DNA of 64,000 nt from Gammaproteobacteria bacterium (GTDB lineage Bacteria; Pseudomonadota; Gammaproteobacteria; Steroidobacterales; Woeseiaceae), in NCBI GenBank assembly GCA_029884165.1, contig JAOUIH010000001.1, positions 62,001-126,000 on the forward strand. Direction: 5' to 3'. The notes beneath the pieces are model-generated. The model was given only the letters and a program-made list of their open reading frames with translations. It was not told the DNA's origin and searched no databases. The position numbers and the translations under genes were made by a program. Of this stretch, positions 1 to 8,662 are shown piece by piece (positions within the stretch are counted from its first letter, which is position 1; each line of letters starts with the position of its first letter).

Positions 1-72
1 CGTCATTAAATTGGCGCAGGATTTGGAGTAATGTGCCCGTTACCGGGCGCCCGGCAAGGAATTCGACGAACT

Positions 73-786
73 ATGCAACCAATTGATTTGACAGGCCACA
101 TCTCCAAGCGTTTCAACAAGGAGCTCGAGGAGCTCCGCAACAGCGTGCTGACGATGGGCGGGCTGGTCGAGACCCAGCTCAACAGCGCGATCGCGGCCAT
201 CGTGAGCGGCGACAGCGAACTGGGCCTTGCCGTGGCCCGGGACGACTACAAGGTGAACAACCTGGAAGTCGAGATCGACGAGGAGTGCAGCCGCGTGCTC
301 GCCACCCGCGCGCCGGCGGCGAGCGACCTGCGGCTGATCGTTGCCATCATCAAGACGATCACCGACCTGGAGCGCGTCGGCGACGAGGCCGAGAAGATCG
401 GTTTTCTCGCGTCCAAGCTCGCCGCGATGGACCGACCGTCGGATTCCTACCGCGAGCTGCGCAGCCTGGGGAATCACGTTCTGCAGATGCTGAAGGATGC
501 CATGGACGCATTCGCCCGGCTTGATACCGAGGCGGCCTACAGCGTGGTCCGCGAAGACGAACTCGTCGACGGAGAGTACGAAGCCATTACGCGCCAATGC
601 GTGACGTTCATGATGGAAGACGTGCGCAGCATCAAGCGCGTGATGAACGTAACCTGGGCAGCGCGGGCGCTGGAGCGCATCGGCGATCACTGCAAGAACA
701 TCTGCGAATACGTCATTTACATGGTCGAAGGCCGCGACGTGCGTCACACAGACATCGCGGACCATGACGCCGCCCGGGAGGAATGA
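73..786 (+). CDS. phoU: Phosphate transport/Pho regulon regulator PhoU
   Basis: 237-residue cytoplasmic all-helical protein that, in its family, links the PstSCAB transporter to the PhoR/PhoB two-component system and keeps the Pho regulon off when phosphate is plentiful. The two PhoU repeats are visible: the first has the metal-binding type motif DLERVGDEAEKI, the second ALERIGDHCKNI. I start it at ATG 73 because the family begins around MQPIDLTGHISKRF; AAGGA lies 12 bp upstream, and an in-frame ATG at 31 would add an unrelated leader. It is next to dsbB and separated from pstSCAB by dsbB and dapE, which is unusual since phoU normally follows pstB. Whatever lies upstream of base 1 (possibly phoBR) is not visible. 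Confidence 0.96.
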   Translation: MQPIDLTGHISKRFNKELEELRNSVLTMGGLVETQLNSAIAAIVSGDSELGLAVARDDYKVNNLEVEIDEECSRVLATRAPAASDLRLIVAIIKTITDLERVGDEAEKIGFLASKLAAMDRPSDSYRELRSLGNHVLQMLKDAMDAFARLDTEAAYSVVREDELVDGEYEAITRQCVTFMMEDVRSIKRVMNVTWAARALERIGDHCKNICEYVIYMVEGRDVRHTDIADHDAAREE

Positions 787-1302
787 GTGAGGCTGGCCAC
801 GGCAATCGCGAACCGGCGCCTCCTGAATCTCGCGGGCTTGCTTGCCTGCGCCGGCATGATGGGCTTCGCGTTGTATGTGCAGCACGTGCTGTACTACGAT
901 CCCTGCCCGTTGTGCGTGCTGCAGCGCATCGCGGTCATCTCGATGGGTGCGATCTTCCTGGTCGCAACCGTGCATGGCACGGACGGCGCGTTTCGCTGGG
1001 TTTACGCTGCGCTGATCGGTCTCGCGGGCGCGGGCGGAGCGGGGGTGGCCGCCCGGCACGTCTGGCTGCAGCACCTGCCGGCCGACAAGGTGCCGTCCTG
1101 CGGGCCGGGCTTCGACTACCTGGTCGACACGCTGCCGCTGGCAGACGCACTGAAAAAAATCTTCAGCGGGTCGGGCGAATGCGCGAACGTCGACTGGTCG
1201 CTCCTCGGTCTGTCGATGCCGGCCTGGGTACTGATCGCCGTCGTGCCGCTGGCTTTGTTCGGCATCTGGGCGAACGCTCGCCGGGCGCCGCGGCGCTGGT
1301 AG
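787..1302 (+). CDS. dsbB: Disulfide bond formation protein DsbB
   Basis: 171-residue inner-membrane protein that reoxidises periplasmic DsbA and passes electrons to quinones. Four membrane spans are visible. The first essential cysteine pair is C40-P-L-C43 in the first periplasmic loop, and the second pair is C105 and C132 in the long second loop, the normal DsbB arrangement. The GTG start at 787 follows the phoU TGA directly, so translation is probably coupled to phoU. An ATG at 783 opens a different frame and gives no DsbB sequence. The gene ends one base before the convergent dapE stop. Confidence 0.95.
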   Translation: MRLATAIANRRLLNLAGLLACAGMMGFALYVQHVLYYDPCPLCVLQRIAVISMGAIFLVATVHGTDGAFRWVYAALIGLAGAGGAGVAARHVWLQHLPADKVPSCGPGFDYLVDTLPLADALKKIFSGSGECANVDWSLLGLSMPAWVLIAVVPLALFGIWANARRAPRRW

Positions 1303-1303
1303 A

Positions 1304-2482
1304 TCAGGCCAGCAGCCGCTCCGCGATGTCGAGGTAAATCGCCGCCAGCCGCGGCACGTCCTCGAGCTCGACGTACTCGTCGACCTTGTGTATCGACGCG
1401 CTGACCGGGCCCAGTTCGACGACCTCCGCGCCGGCGGGCGAAATGAATCGACCGTCCGACGTGCCGCCACCGGTCGACAATTCCGGCGCCTGCCCTGTCT
1501 CCGCTCGAACTGCATCGACGACGGCCTCGATCAGCGGTCCCGGGCCGGTCAGGAACGGTTCACCCGACAGGTGCCAGTCGAGCACGTAGTCGAGTTCGTG
1601 CGCTCCGAAGATCTGCTCTACGCGATCGCGTATCGCCGCATGATCCCACTCGGTCGAATAGCGAAAATTGATGCGTGCACGGAGCTCGCCCGGCGTCACG
1701 TTGACGGCCCCGGAACTGCTCGAGATTTCGACGACCTGGAAGCTGGTCGGTGGAAAATGCGCGTTGCCCTCGTCCCAGACGATGTCGTGCAGCTCCGCCA
1801 AAACCGGGGCGAAACGGCGGATCGGGTTATCCGCCAGCTGCGGATAGGCCACGTGTCCCTGCACGCCGGTCACCAGCACGCGGCAGCTCAGCGAACCGCG
1901 CCGGCCGATCCGGATCGTGTCGCCAAGCGCGACGGCGCTGGATGGCTCGCCCAGCACGCACCACTCGATCCGCTCGCCGCGCTTTGCGAGATCTTCGATG
2001 ACGCGCCTGGTGCCGTCGCGCGCCGGACCCTCCTCGTCGCTCGTCAGCAGGAAGGCGAGGCTGCCGGGATGATCCGGATGCCTCGCCACGAAGTGCTCCG
2101 CGGCGACCACCATCGCCGCGAGGCCGCTTTTCATATCGGCCGTGCCGCGGCCGTACATCCGGCCGTGCCGCAGCGATGGGACGAAGGCATCCGACGTCCA
2201 GGCCTTCTCGTCGCCCGCGGGCACGACGTCGGTATGACCGGCGAAGACCAGCACCGGGTCGCCGCGGCCGTGACGGGCCCACAGGTTGTCGACGTCGCCG
2301 AAGCGCAGGTGCTCGCAGTGAAAACCGGCGGCTTCCAGCCGCGCCGCGAGCAGGCGCTGGCAGCCGGCGTCGTCCGGCGTGATCGACCGTCGTCGTACCA
2401 GCTCTGACAGCAGGCGAACCGCCGGGTCGTCGAGCAAGCCGCCGGCCGCCTCCCGCTGTACGTCTGTTTCTCTATCCGACAA
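1304..2482 (-). CDS. dapE: Succinyl-diaminopimelate desuccinylase DapE
   Basis: 392-residue M20-family zinc hydrolase that converts N-succinyl-LL-2,6-diaminopimelate to LL-diaminopimelate and succinate in the lysine/peptidoglycan pathway. Metal-site motifs are clear: GHTDVVP with H83 and D85, GRGTADMKSG with the bridging D116, SDEEG with catalytic E150 and metal-binding E151, and a late SASIHKVDE histidine. It is slightly longer than the roughly 375-residue family norm because of about 20 extra N-terminal residues; a later start is possible. It is divergent from pstS and convergent with dsbB. In many relatives dapE directly follows the ArsC/YffB-like gene and dapD, but here the pst operon lies between them. 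Confidence 0.96.
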   Translation of the reverse strand: MSDRETDVQREAAGGLLDDPAVRLLSELVRRRSITPDDAGCQRLLAARLEAAGFHCEHLRFGDVDNLWARHGRGDPVLVFAGHTDVVPAGDEKAWTSDAFVPSLRHGRMYGRGTADMKSGLAAMVVAAEHFVARHPDHPGSLAFLLTSDEEGPARDGTRRVIEDLAKRGERIEWCVLGEPSSAVALGDTIRIGRRGSLSCRVLVTGVQGHVAYPQLADNPIRRFAPVLAELHDIVWDEGNAHFPPTSFQVVEISSSSGAVNVTPGELRARINFRYSTEWDHAAIRDRVEQIFGAHELDYVLDWHLSGEPFLTGPGPLIEAVVDAVRAETGQAPELSTGGGTSDGRFISPAGAEVVELGPVSASIHKVDEYVELEDVPRLAAIYLDIAERLLA

Positions 2483-2661
2483 GAGTTTTCCGCCCTAAAA
2501 AGCTGATATGTATGACTATTAAACCCCTAGGCAAAGCAGGCGCCTGGGGCCGGCCCTCGCTGCAACAATTCGGTAACAATTCACCGTTAAGCTGTGCGCC
2601 GTCAGATCCCCGGACCGCTGTTTGTCCGCCGGGAACACCACGACCTTCGGAGGAATTCAAC
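2483..2661. promoter_or_regulatory. Divergent dapE/pstS regulatory region
   Basis: This 179-bp intergenic stretch must hold the promoters for dapE (leftward) and the pst operon (rightward). It contains the candidate Pho box at 2560-2577. GGAGG at 2649-2653 serves as the ribosome binding site for the pstS GTG at 2662. An in-frame ATG at 2512 would add about 50 residues without signal-peptide character ahead of the real export signal, so I treat that part as untranslated. Confidence 0.7.
2560..2577 (+). promoter_or_regulatory. Candidate Pho box upstream of pstS
   Basis: Two 7-mers, CTGCAAC (2560-2566) and CGGTAAC (2571-2577), are separated by the 4-bp A/T spacer AATT and followed by a second AATT, giving an 11-bp direct-repeat period. 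The established PhoB site is two CTGTCAT/C 7-mers separated by 4 A/T-rich bases; each half here matches 5 of 7. Position (85 bp before the pstS start) and architecture fit PhoB control, but the match is imperfect and untested. Confidence 0.5.
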
Positions 2662-3723
2662 GTGGCAAAGAAAAGCACAACAATCGCGCTGACGGCAAGC
2701 GCTGTGATTGCTGCGTTCACCACCGGTGTCGCGCTGGCACAGGCTGCGCGTGACTACATCTACATCGTCGGCTCGTCGACCGTCTATCCTTTCTCGACCG
2801 TCGTCGCCGAGCGCTTCGGCCGCGGCAGCGACTTCAAGACGCCAAAAGTGGAGTCCACGGGCTCCGGCGGCGGCCTGAAGCTGTTTTGCGACGGCGTCGG
2901 GGTAGGCTATCCCGACATTGCGAATTCGTCCCGGGCGATCAAGCAGTCCGAAATCGACGCCTGCGCCGGCAACGGTGTCAGCGAGATCGTCGAGGTCAAG
3001 ATCGGCTATGACGGCATCGTAGTGGCGAATGCCGCGGGCGGCATCGACATGGACCTGTCGAGGCGCGTCATTTTCCTCGCGCTGGCGAAGGAGGTTCCCG
3101 GCGGCGCCGAGGGCACGCTCGTGGCGAACCCGTACTCGACCTGGCGGGACGTCGATCCGTCTTTGCCGAACCAGAAAATCGAAGTCCTCGGGCCGCCGCC
3201 GACCTCCGGCACGCGCGACGCGTTCGTCGAACTGGCGATGGAGGGCGGGTGCTCGACGATACCCTGGATCAAGGCGCTGAAATCGTCCGACGAGAATCGT
3301 TACAAGGGAGTCTGCCATACGATCCGCGAAGACGGCGCATTCATCGAGGCTGGCGAGAACGACAACCTGATCGTCCAGAAGCTCGAATCGAACCCGAACG
3401 CCTTCGGTATTTTCGCCTTCAGTTTCCTCGACCAGAACGGGGACAAGGTGAAGGGCGCGCCGGTGGATGGGGTAACACCGACCTTCGAGTCGATTGCGGA
3501 CGGCAGCTATCCGGTATCGCGGCCGCTGTACTTCTACGTCAAGAAGGCGCACGTCGACGTGATCCCGGGCCTGCGGCAGTTCCTGCGCGAATTCACGAGC
3601 GAAAGGGCCTGGGGCGAGGAGGGCTACCTGTCCGATCGCGGCCTGATCCCGATGCCCGAGGACGAACGCTCGGACGTGGCCGGCGCGGTCAGGGATCTGA
3701 CGCCAATCAGCGGCGCTCGCTGA
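2662..3723 (+). CDS. pstS: Phosphate ABC transporter, periplasmic substrate-binding protein PstS
   Basis: 353-residue periplasmic phosphate-binding protein that delivers phosphate to PstC/PstA. GTG 2662 is chosen because it has a good GGAGG ribosome site 8 bp upstream and begins a typical Sec signal peptide (lysines, hydrophobic run, likely cleavage after ALA at residue 26). Phosphate-pocket motifs are visible: GSSTVYPF near the mature N-terminus, STGSGGGLK, and TSGTRDAF. It is the first gene of pstSCAB and is followed by a perfect hairpin before pstC, consistent with a binding protein being made in excess over the membrane subunits. Probably PhoB-regulated through the candidate box upstream. 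Confidence 0.96.
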   Translation: MAKKSTTIALTASAVIAAFTTGVALAQAARDYIYIVGSSTVYPFSTVVAERFGRGSDFKTPKVESTGSGGGLKLFCDGVGVGYPDIANSSRAIKQSEIDACAGNGVSEIVEVKIGYDGIVVANAAGGIDMDLSRRVIFLALAKEVPGGAEGTLVANPYSTWRDVDPSLPNQKIEVLGPPPTSGTRDAFVELAMEGGCSTIPWIKALKSSDENRYKGVCHTIREDGAFIEAGENDNLIVQKLESNPNAFGIFAFSFLDQNGDKVKGAPVDGVTPTFESIADGSYPVSRPLYFYVKKAHVDVIPGLRQFLREFTSERAWGEEGYLSDRGLIPMPEDERSDVAGAVRDLTPISGAR

Positions 3724-3747
3724 CGACTCGGCCGCTACAATACAAGG

Positions 3748-3779
3748 CCCGCAGGGCGGCCGGATGGCCGCCCTGCGGG
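3748..3779 (+). promoter_or_regulatory. Perfect 14-bp hairpin between pstS and pstC
   Basis: CCCGCAGGGCGGCC (3748-3761) pairs perfectly with GGCCGCCCTGCGGG (3766-3779) around a 4-base GGAT loop. No T-run follows, so it is not a standard intrinsic terminator. Hairpins after the binding-protein gene of ABC operons commonly protect the upstream mRNA or cause partial termination, giving more binding protein than permease; I infer that role here. Confidence 0.75.
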
Positions 3780-3811
3780 GAACCACCAGGCATGCCGCAG
3801 ATAGAAACAAA

Positions 3812-5200
3812 ATGGCTCTGACGACCATCGTGCTGATCCTGACGGGGCTTGCTGTCGCCGGCTATCTTGCCGGCGCCCGGCGCGCCTACGCCTCGGTCGG
3901 TGGTCCGTCGAATCTCCGCCGACTGCATTCGCTGCCGGGCTATCACGGCTTCTTCGTCGCTATCTGCTGCCTGCTGCCGGCTCTGCTGGTTCTCCTGCTA
4001 TGGGTCGTCGTGGAACCGCGCGCAGTTGTCGTGCTCGTGACCCAGGGGCTGCCCGAGGCGGCGCGCGGCCTCTCCGAGGGCGAACTGAACCTGCTGATAA
4101 ACAATATCCGCAACCTGGCCGCGGGAGACGTCGTGTCGGGGCAGGTCGACGCCATGCTGACCGACGCGGCGCTCCGCTACACCGAGCTAAGCCGGCTCGG
4201 GCGTACCCTGTCGGCCGTGCTGGTCTTCGGTATCGCCGTGCTCGGTGCCGTGCTGGCCTGGCGCAGGATCGGCACCGACTTCCGTGCCCGGCACAAGGTC
4301 GAGAGCGTCGTCACGGGTCTCCTCGTCGCCGCGTCGAGCATCGCCATACTGACGACGATCGGCATTGTCGCCTCGGTGCTGTTCGAAGCGATCCGGTTCT
4401 TCCGGGAAGTACCGCTCACGGAATTCCTGTTCGGCCTGAACTGGAGCCCCCAAACAGCGATTCGCGCCGACCAGGTCGGATCGTCGGGCAGCTTCGGCGC
4501 CGTGCCCCTGTTCGCCGGCACGCTCCTGATCACGGCCATTGCCATGGCCGTTGCCGCGCCGGTCGGCCTGATGACGGCGATCTACCTGTCCGAGTATGCG
4601 CCTCCGCGGGTACGCGACGTCGCCAAGCCGCTGCTCGAAGTATTGGCCGGCATACCGACCGTGGTCTATGGCTTTTTCGCGGCGCTCACCGTCGCGCCGG
4701 TCATTCGTTCCGCCGGTGAGGCAATGGGCCTGGCCGTCGCGTCGGAAAGTGCGCTGGCGGCCGGCCTGGTCATGGGCATCATGATCATTCCGCTGGTTTC
4801 GTCGCTGTCGGATGACGCCATCAAGGCCGTGCCGCGGGCCATGCGCGACGGGGCGCTGGGCCTGGGCTCGACGCGTTCCGAGGCGATGCTGCACGTTATC
4901 CTGCCGGCCGCTCTGCCCGGCATCGTGGGCGGCATACTGCTGGCTGTGTCCCGCGCAATCGGCGAAACGATGATCGTCGTCATGGCGGCGGGCCTCGCGG
5001 CCAACCTCACCGCGAACCCGTTCGAGGCCGTTACCACGGTCACCGTGCAGATAGTGACGCTGCTGGTCGGCGACCAGGAATTCGACAGTGCCAAGACGCT
5101 GGCCGCTTTCGCCCTCGGGCTCGTGCTGTTCGTCGTCACGCTTTGCCTGAACGTGCTCGGGCTGCAGTTCGTGCGCAAGTACCGGGAGCAGTACGAGTGA
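3812..5200 (+). CDS. pstC: Phosphate ABC transporter permease PstC
   Basis: 462-residue inner-membrane permease that forms the phosphate channel with PstA. The C-terminal two thirds is a standard binding-protein-dependent permease domain with the EAA loop region (PRAMRDGALGLGSTRSEAM). It is longer than the roughly 320-residue enteric PstC because of an N-terminal region with two extra membrane spans and a soluble segment, as found in several non-enteric gammaproteobacteria. I choose ATG 3812 (MALTTIVL); an upstream in-frame ATG at 3764 lies inside the hairpin. Its TGA overlaps the pstA GTG, indicating translational coupling. Confidence 0.95.
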   Translation: MALTTIVLILTGLAVAGYLAGARRAYASVGGPSNLRRLHSLPGYHGFFVAICCLLPALLVLLLWVVVEPRAVVVLVTQGLPEAARGLSEGELNLLINNIRNLAAGDVVSGQVDAMLTDAALRYTELSRLGRTLSAVLVFGIAVLGAVLAWRRIGTDFRARHKVESVVTGLLVAASSIAILTTIGIVASVLFEAIRFFREVPLTEFLFGLNWSPQTAIRADQVGSSGSFGAVPLFAGTLLITAIAMAVAAPVGLMTAIYLSEYAPPRVRDVAKPLLEVLAGIPTVVYGFFAALTVAPVIRSAGEAMGLAVASESALAAGLVMGIMIIPLVSSLSDDAIKAVPRAMRDGALGLGSTRSEAMLHVILPAALPGIVGGILLAVSRAIGETMIVVMAAGLAANLTANPFEAVTTVTVQIVTLLVGDQEFDSAKTLAAFALGLVLFVVTLCLNVLGLQFVRKYREQYE

Positions 5201-6483
5201 AGGGCGCAGAAGCACGTAAAGAGACCCGCCGCAAGGTGGAGCAGAGCCTTGGCCGGCGGCGGCGCAAGGAACTGTCGTTTCGAATCCTCGGCGTCGGCGC
5301 AACGGCGCTCGGTGTGACTTTTCTGCTCGTTTTCTTCGCGAGCCTGATCGCGCAGGGTGCATCGGCCTTCATGCAGACCTACGTCAGTCTCGACGTCGAG
5401 TTCTCGCGCGAACATCTCGTCCCGGACGGCGAACCGGACCTGCAGTTTGGTGATTTCGATGCGCTTGTCAGGGGTGCGCTGCGCGCGCAGTTCCCCGACG
5501 TCACCGGCCGCAGCGAGAGGCGCGAACTCGCCAGGCTCGTCAGCGTCGGGGCGGCGTACCAGCTCCGCGACGCGCTGGCCGACAAGCCGGAGCTGCTCGG
5601 CACAAGGCTCGCGGTATTCCTTCCGGCGTCGTCCGAGGTAGACATGCTCTTCAAGGGCAAAATCGACCGGTCGCTGCCGGAGGAACAGCGCAGGATCAGC
5701 GACCTGCAGCTGGAATGGACTGACCGCCTGGTCGCCGAAGGCCGGCTCGAGCGCCGATTCAATCGCGCGCTTTTCACGAACGGCGACTCCCGGGAACCGG
5801 AACTCGCGGGCATACGCGGCGCCCTGATGGGGTCCTTTTACATGCTGCTGGCGACGATCCTGATATCGTTCCCGATCGGAACCGCCGCCGCCGTCTACCT
5901 CGAGGAGTTCGCGCCACGTAACCGGTGGTCGGACCTCGTCGAGGTGAACATCAACAACCTTGCAGCCGTCCCATCGATCGTATTCGGCTTGCTGGGGCTC
6001 GCCGTGTTCATCAACTGGGCGGCGATACCGCGATCGTCGCCGCTGGTCGGCGGCCTCGTTCTTTCGCTGCTTACGCTGCCCGTGATCATCATCGCATCGA
6101 GGGCTGCCATCAAGGCAGTACCGCCGTCGATTCGCGAGGCGGCGCTCGGACTCGGCGCCTCGAAGATGCAGGTGGTCTCGCACCATGTTCTGCCGCTGGC
6201 GCTGCCCGGCATGCTGACGGGGGCCATCATCGGCATGAGTCGCGCACTCGGCGAATCGGCGCCGCTGCTGATGATCGGTATGGTCGCGTTCATCGTCGAT
6301 ATCCCGGCCGGGTTCACGGATCCGGCAACCGCGCTGCCGGTGCAGATCTACCTGTGGGCGGACAGTCCGGAGCGGGCCTTCGCCGAGCGGACATCGGCGG
6401 CAATCATCGTTCTGCTCGGGTTCCTGCTGGCAATGAACCTCGCGGCGGTTATCATGCGCAAGCGCGTCGAACGGCAGTGGTAG
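5197..6483 (+). CDS. pstA: Phosphate ABC transporter permease PstA
   Basis: 428-residue second permease subunit of the Pst transporter. The GTG start at 5197 overlaps the pstC stop (GTGA). One membrane span near residues 30-60 is followed by a roughly 160-residue charged, probably periplasmic, insertion, then five further spans with an EAA-type loop ([17 protein letters not shown]). The core resembles the roughly 300-residue enteric PstA; the insertion accounts for the extra length. It precedes pstB by 28 bp. Confidence 0.95.
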   Translation: MKGAEARKETRRKVEQSLGRRRRKELSFRILGVGATALGVTFLLVFFASLIAQGASAFMQTYVSLDVEFSREHLVPDGEPDLQFGDFDALVRGALRAQFPDVTGRSERRELARLVSVGAAYQLRDALADKPELLGTRLAVFLPASSEVDMLFKGKIDRSLPEEQRRISDLQLEWTDRLVAEGRLERRFNRALFTNGDSREPELAGIRGALMGSFYMLLATILISFPIGTAAAVYLEEFAPRNRWSDLVEVNINNLAAVPSIVFGLLGLAVFINWAAIPRSSPLVGGLVLSLLTLPVIIIASRAAIKAVPPSIREAALGLGASKMQVVSHHVLPLALPGMLTGAIIGMSRALGESAPLLMIGMVAFIVDIPAGFTDPATALPVQIYLWADSPERAFAERTSAAIIVLLGFLLAMNLAAVIMRKRVERQW

Positions 6484-6511
6484 GGTTACCGGCCGCGAAC
6501 GGGTACGACTG

Positions 6512-7438
6512 ATGGCATCTCCGGAATTCAACAAGTTGCAGGCTATGGACGAGAGTCAGAACAAGCTTCGGCAGCAGGGAGGCGAAACGTCGGCCAGACC
6601 GACGACGAACGGTGCCGTCCGCCGCCCGCCGGCCAGCCGCGAGGCGGCGCCGGGCACGACGGTCGGGCAAGTGCGCGCGAGGAACGCGTTCCTGACGGCC
6701 GAAGACGTGAACGTCCACTACGGCGACATACACGCTATCAAGAACGTCACGCTGGAGATCGGCCGCAACGAGGTCATCGCGCTGATCGGGCCGTCGGGTT
6801 GCGGCAAGTCGACGTTCCTGCGCTGCCTGAACCGGATGAACGACACGATCGAATCGGCCCGCGTTACCGGGAGGATCATGCTCGACGGCCAGGACATCTA
6901 CAGCAAGGATCTCGACCCCGTCGCGCTGCGTGCCCGGGTTGGCATGGTGTTCCAGAAACCGAATCCGTTCCCGAAGAGCATCTACGACAACGTCGCGTAC
7001 GGGCCACGGATACACGGGCTCGCGGCCGATCGCTCCGAGCTCGACCACATCGTACACAAGAGCCTGGACCGGGCCGGGCTGCTCAAGGAAGTGAAGGATC
7101 GCCTGGACGAGCCCGGCACCAGCCTGTCGGGCGGCCAGCAGCAACGGCTCTGCATCGCACGTACGATTGCCGTGAATCCCGAGGTGATACTGATGGACGA
7201 GCCGTGCTCGGCGCTCGACCCGATCGCCACGGCCCGCATCGAGGACCTGATGGACGAACTGTCGGAGAACTACGCGATCGTCATCGTGACGCACTCGATG
7301 CAGCAGGCAGCGCGCGTCTCGCAGCGCGTCGCGTATTTCCACCTGGGTAACCTGATCGAGGTGGACGAGACCGAGAAGATTTTCACGAATCCCCGCACCA
7401 AGCTGACCGAAGACTACATCACCGGCCGCATCGGCTGA
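6512..7438 (+). CDS. pstB: Phosphate ABC transporter ATP-binding protein PstB
   Basis: 308-residue cytoplasmic ATPase energising PstC/PstA. Walker [10 protein letters not shown] is at residues 93-101, the ABC signature LSGGQQQR at 205-212, and Walker B VILMDEP at 225-231, followed by the switch histidine in VIVTHSM. Compared with the roughly 257-residue enteric protein there is an N-terminal tail of about 55 polar, low-complexity residues before the conserved [15 protein letters not shown] region. ATG 6545 is an alternative start that would shorten the tail. It is the last gene of the operon; phoU, which often follows, is instead at the left edge of the window. Confidence 0.95.
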   Translation: MASPEFNKLQAMDESQNKLRQQGGETSARPTTNGAVRRPPASREAAPGTTVGQVRARNAFLTAEDVNVHYGDIHAIKNVTLEIGRNEVIALIGPSGCGKSTFLRCLNRMNDTIESARVTGRIMLDGQDIYSKDLDPVALRARVGMVFQKPNPFPKSIYDNVAYGPRIHGLAADRSELDHIVHKSLDRAGLLKEVKDRLDEPGTSLSGGQQQRLCIARTIAVNPEVILMDEPCSALDPIATARIEDLMDELSENYAIVIVTHSMQQAARVSQRVAYFHLGNLIEVDETEKIFTNPRTKLTEDYITGRIG

Positions 7439-7443
7439 GCCGC

Positions 7444-7794
7444 TCAGAGGCTGTCGAACATCTTGCGGTAGTTATCGGGCGAGAAGCCGACGGCGATAAG
7501 TTCCTTGCTATCGAGCACAGGCCGCTTGATCAGCGTCGGGTGCTCGAGCAACATCGCGATGGCGCGCTTCCGGTCCAGGGACTCACGGTCGACTTCCGGG
7601 ATGCGCCGCCATGTCAGGCTGCGCTTGTTGACGAATTTCTGCCAGTCCATGCGCCCCGTCCAGCGCACCAGCACCCGCTCCTCGACCCCGTCGTCTCGAA
7701 GGTCGTGATATTCGTGCTCGATGCCGTGCCGGTCCAGCCACTTGCGCGCCTTACGGCAGGTGTCGCAACTCCGGATTCCGTAGAGTTTCAGCAA
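7444..7794 (-). CDS. ArsC/Spx/YffB-family thioredoxin-fold protein
   Basis: 116-residue small protein with the ArsC/Spx/YffB thioredoxin-like fold. It has a C10-D-T-C13 motif in YGIRSCDTCRKA, a WQKFVNKRS segment and the IKRPVLDS element carrying the conserved arginine. Family members include arsenate reductases and Spx-type regulators. The genomic neighbourhood (dapD, and dapE beyond the pst operon) and the sequence fit the YffB group, whose substrate is not well established, rather than true arsenic resistance. It is convergent with pstB (5-bp gap) and lies 38 bp downstream of dapD on the same strand. Confidence 0.85.
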   Translation of the reverse strand: MLKLYGIRSCDTCRKARKWLDRHGIEHEYHDLRDDGVEERVLVRWTGRMDWQKFVNKRSLTWRRIPEVDRESLDRKRAIAMLLEHPTLIKRPVLDSKELIAVGFSPDNYRKMFDSL

Positions 7795-7832
7795 TGTCGC
7801 TTTCCTAGTGCGTCCGGACAGCCCGGGTCTCC

Positions 7833-8657
7833 TCAGCTCTCGACGTCTCGCAGCAGCTCGTTGAGACCGATCCTGGCGCGTGTCCTGTCGTCAACTCGCT
7901 TGACGATAACCGCACAATACAGGGAATGGCTGCCGTCTGCAGCCGGCAGGCTGCCAGGGACTACGACGGAGCCGGCCGGCACGCGGCCATAGCTGATGCG
8001 GCCGCTTGCGCGTTCGAATATTCGTGTGCTCTGGCCGATAAAAACGCCCATCGACAGCACGGATCCGCGTTCGACGACGACACCCTCGACGATCTCGGAG
8101 CGGGCGCCGATGAAGCAGTCGTCCTCGATGATGGTCGGGCTGGCCTGCAGCGGTTCGAGCACGCCACCGATGCCTACGCCGCCGGAAATGTGCACGTTGG
8201 ACCCTACCTGGGCGCAGCTGCCGATCGTGGCCCAGGTATCGACCATGCTGCCGGCACCCACCCGGGCACCGATGTTGACGAAGCACGGCATCAGCACGAC
8301 GCCCGGTCCGATGTACGCACCGTGCCGAACAATTGTGTCCGGTACGACGCGAACGCGATCGCGCTCGAAGTCATCCTGGCCATACTCTGCATACTTCAGC
8401 GGGACCTTATCGAAGTAGCGATTGTGGCCCGCGTCGATGGTAGAGCTGGCTCGCAGGCGAAAGCTGAGGAGCACGGCTTTTTTCACCCATTCGTTTACGT
8501 GCCAGTGCCCGTCGAGCGGTTCGGCGACACGCAGCGTCCCGTCATCGAGCAGCGCCAGCGTCGCGTCGATCGCTTCGCCGGTTTCGCGGCCAGCCTGCCG
8601 GGCCGGGTCGGCCCAGGCCGCGTCGATGATCGCCTGCAATCTGCGCGGACTCTGCAT
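7833..8657 (-). CDS. dapD: Tetrahydrodipicolinate N-succinyltransferase DapD
   Basis: 274-residue left-handed beta-helix acyltransferase that transfers succinyl from succinyl-CoA to tetrahydrodipicolinate, the step two before DapE. Hexapeptide repeats run from about residue 110 to 225 ([19 protein letters not shown] and following), with the conserved [13 protein letters not shown] segment before them. Start ATG 8657 (MQSPRRLQ) lies 5 bp after the glnD stop and gives the family length; an upstream in-frame ATG at 8714 would overlap glnD by about 50 bp. The aminotransferase gene dapC, often present between glnD and dapD in relatives, is not here. Confidence 0.97.
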   Translation of the reverse strand: MQSPRRLQAIIDAAWADPARQAGRETGEAIDATLALLDDGTLRVAEPLDGHWHVNEWVKKAVLLSFRLRASSTIDAGHNRYFDKVPLKYAEYGQDDFERDRVRVVPDTIVRHGAYIGPGVVLMPCFVNIGARVGAGSMVDTWATIGSCAQVGSNVHISGGVGIGGVLEPLQASPTIIEDDCFIGARSEIVEGVVVERGSVLSMGVFIGQSTRIFERASGRISYGRVPAGSVVVPGSLPAADGSHSLYCAVIVKRVDDRTRARIGLNELLRDVES

Positions 8658-8662
8658 GCGGC

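Noticed and set aside
40-1515. 491-codon open frame on the minus strand opposite phoU and dsbB
   Set aside because: Arginine/proline/histidine-rich mirror of real genes on the other strand; no recognisable domain. Common in high-GC DNA.
4666-6534. 622-codon open frame on the minus strand opposite pstC/pstA
   Set aside because: Overlaps two certain genes and has no domain or ribosome site; antisense shadow.
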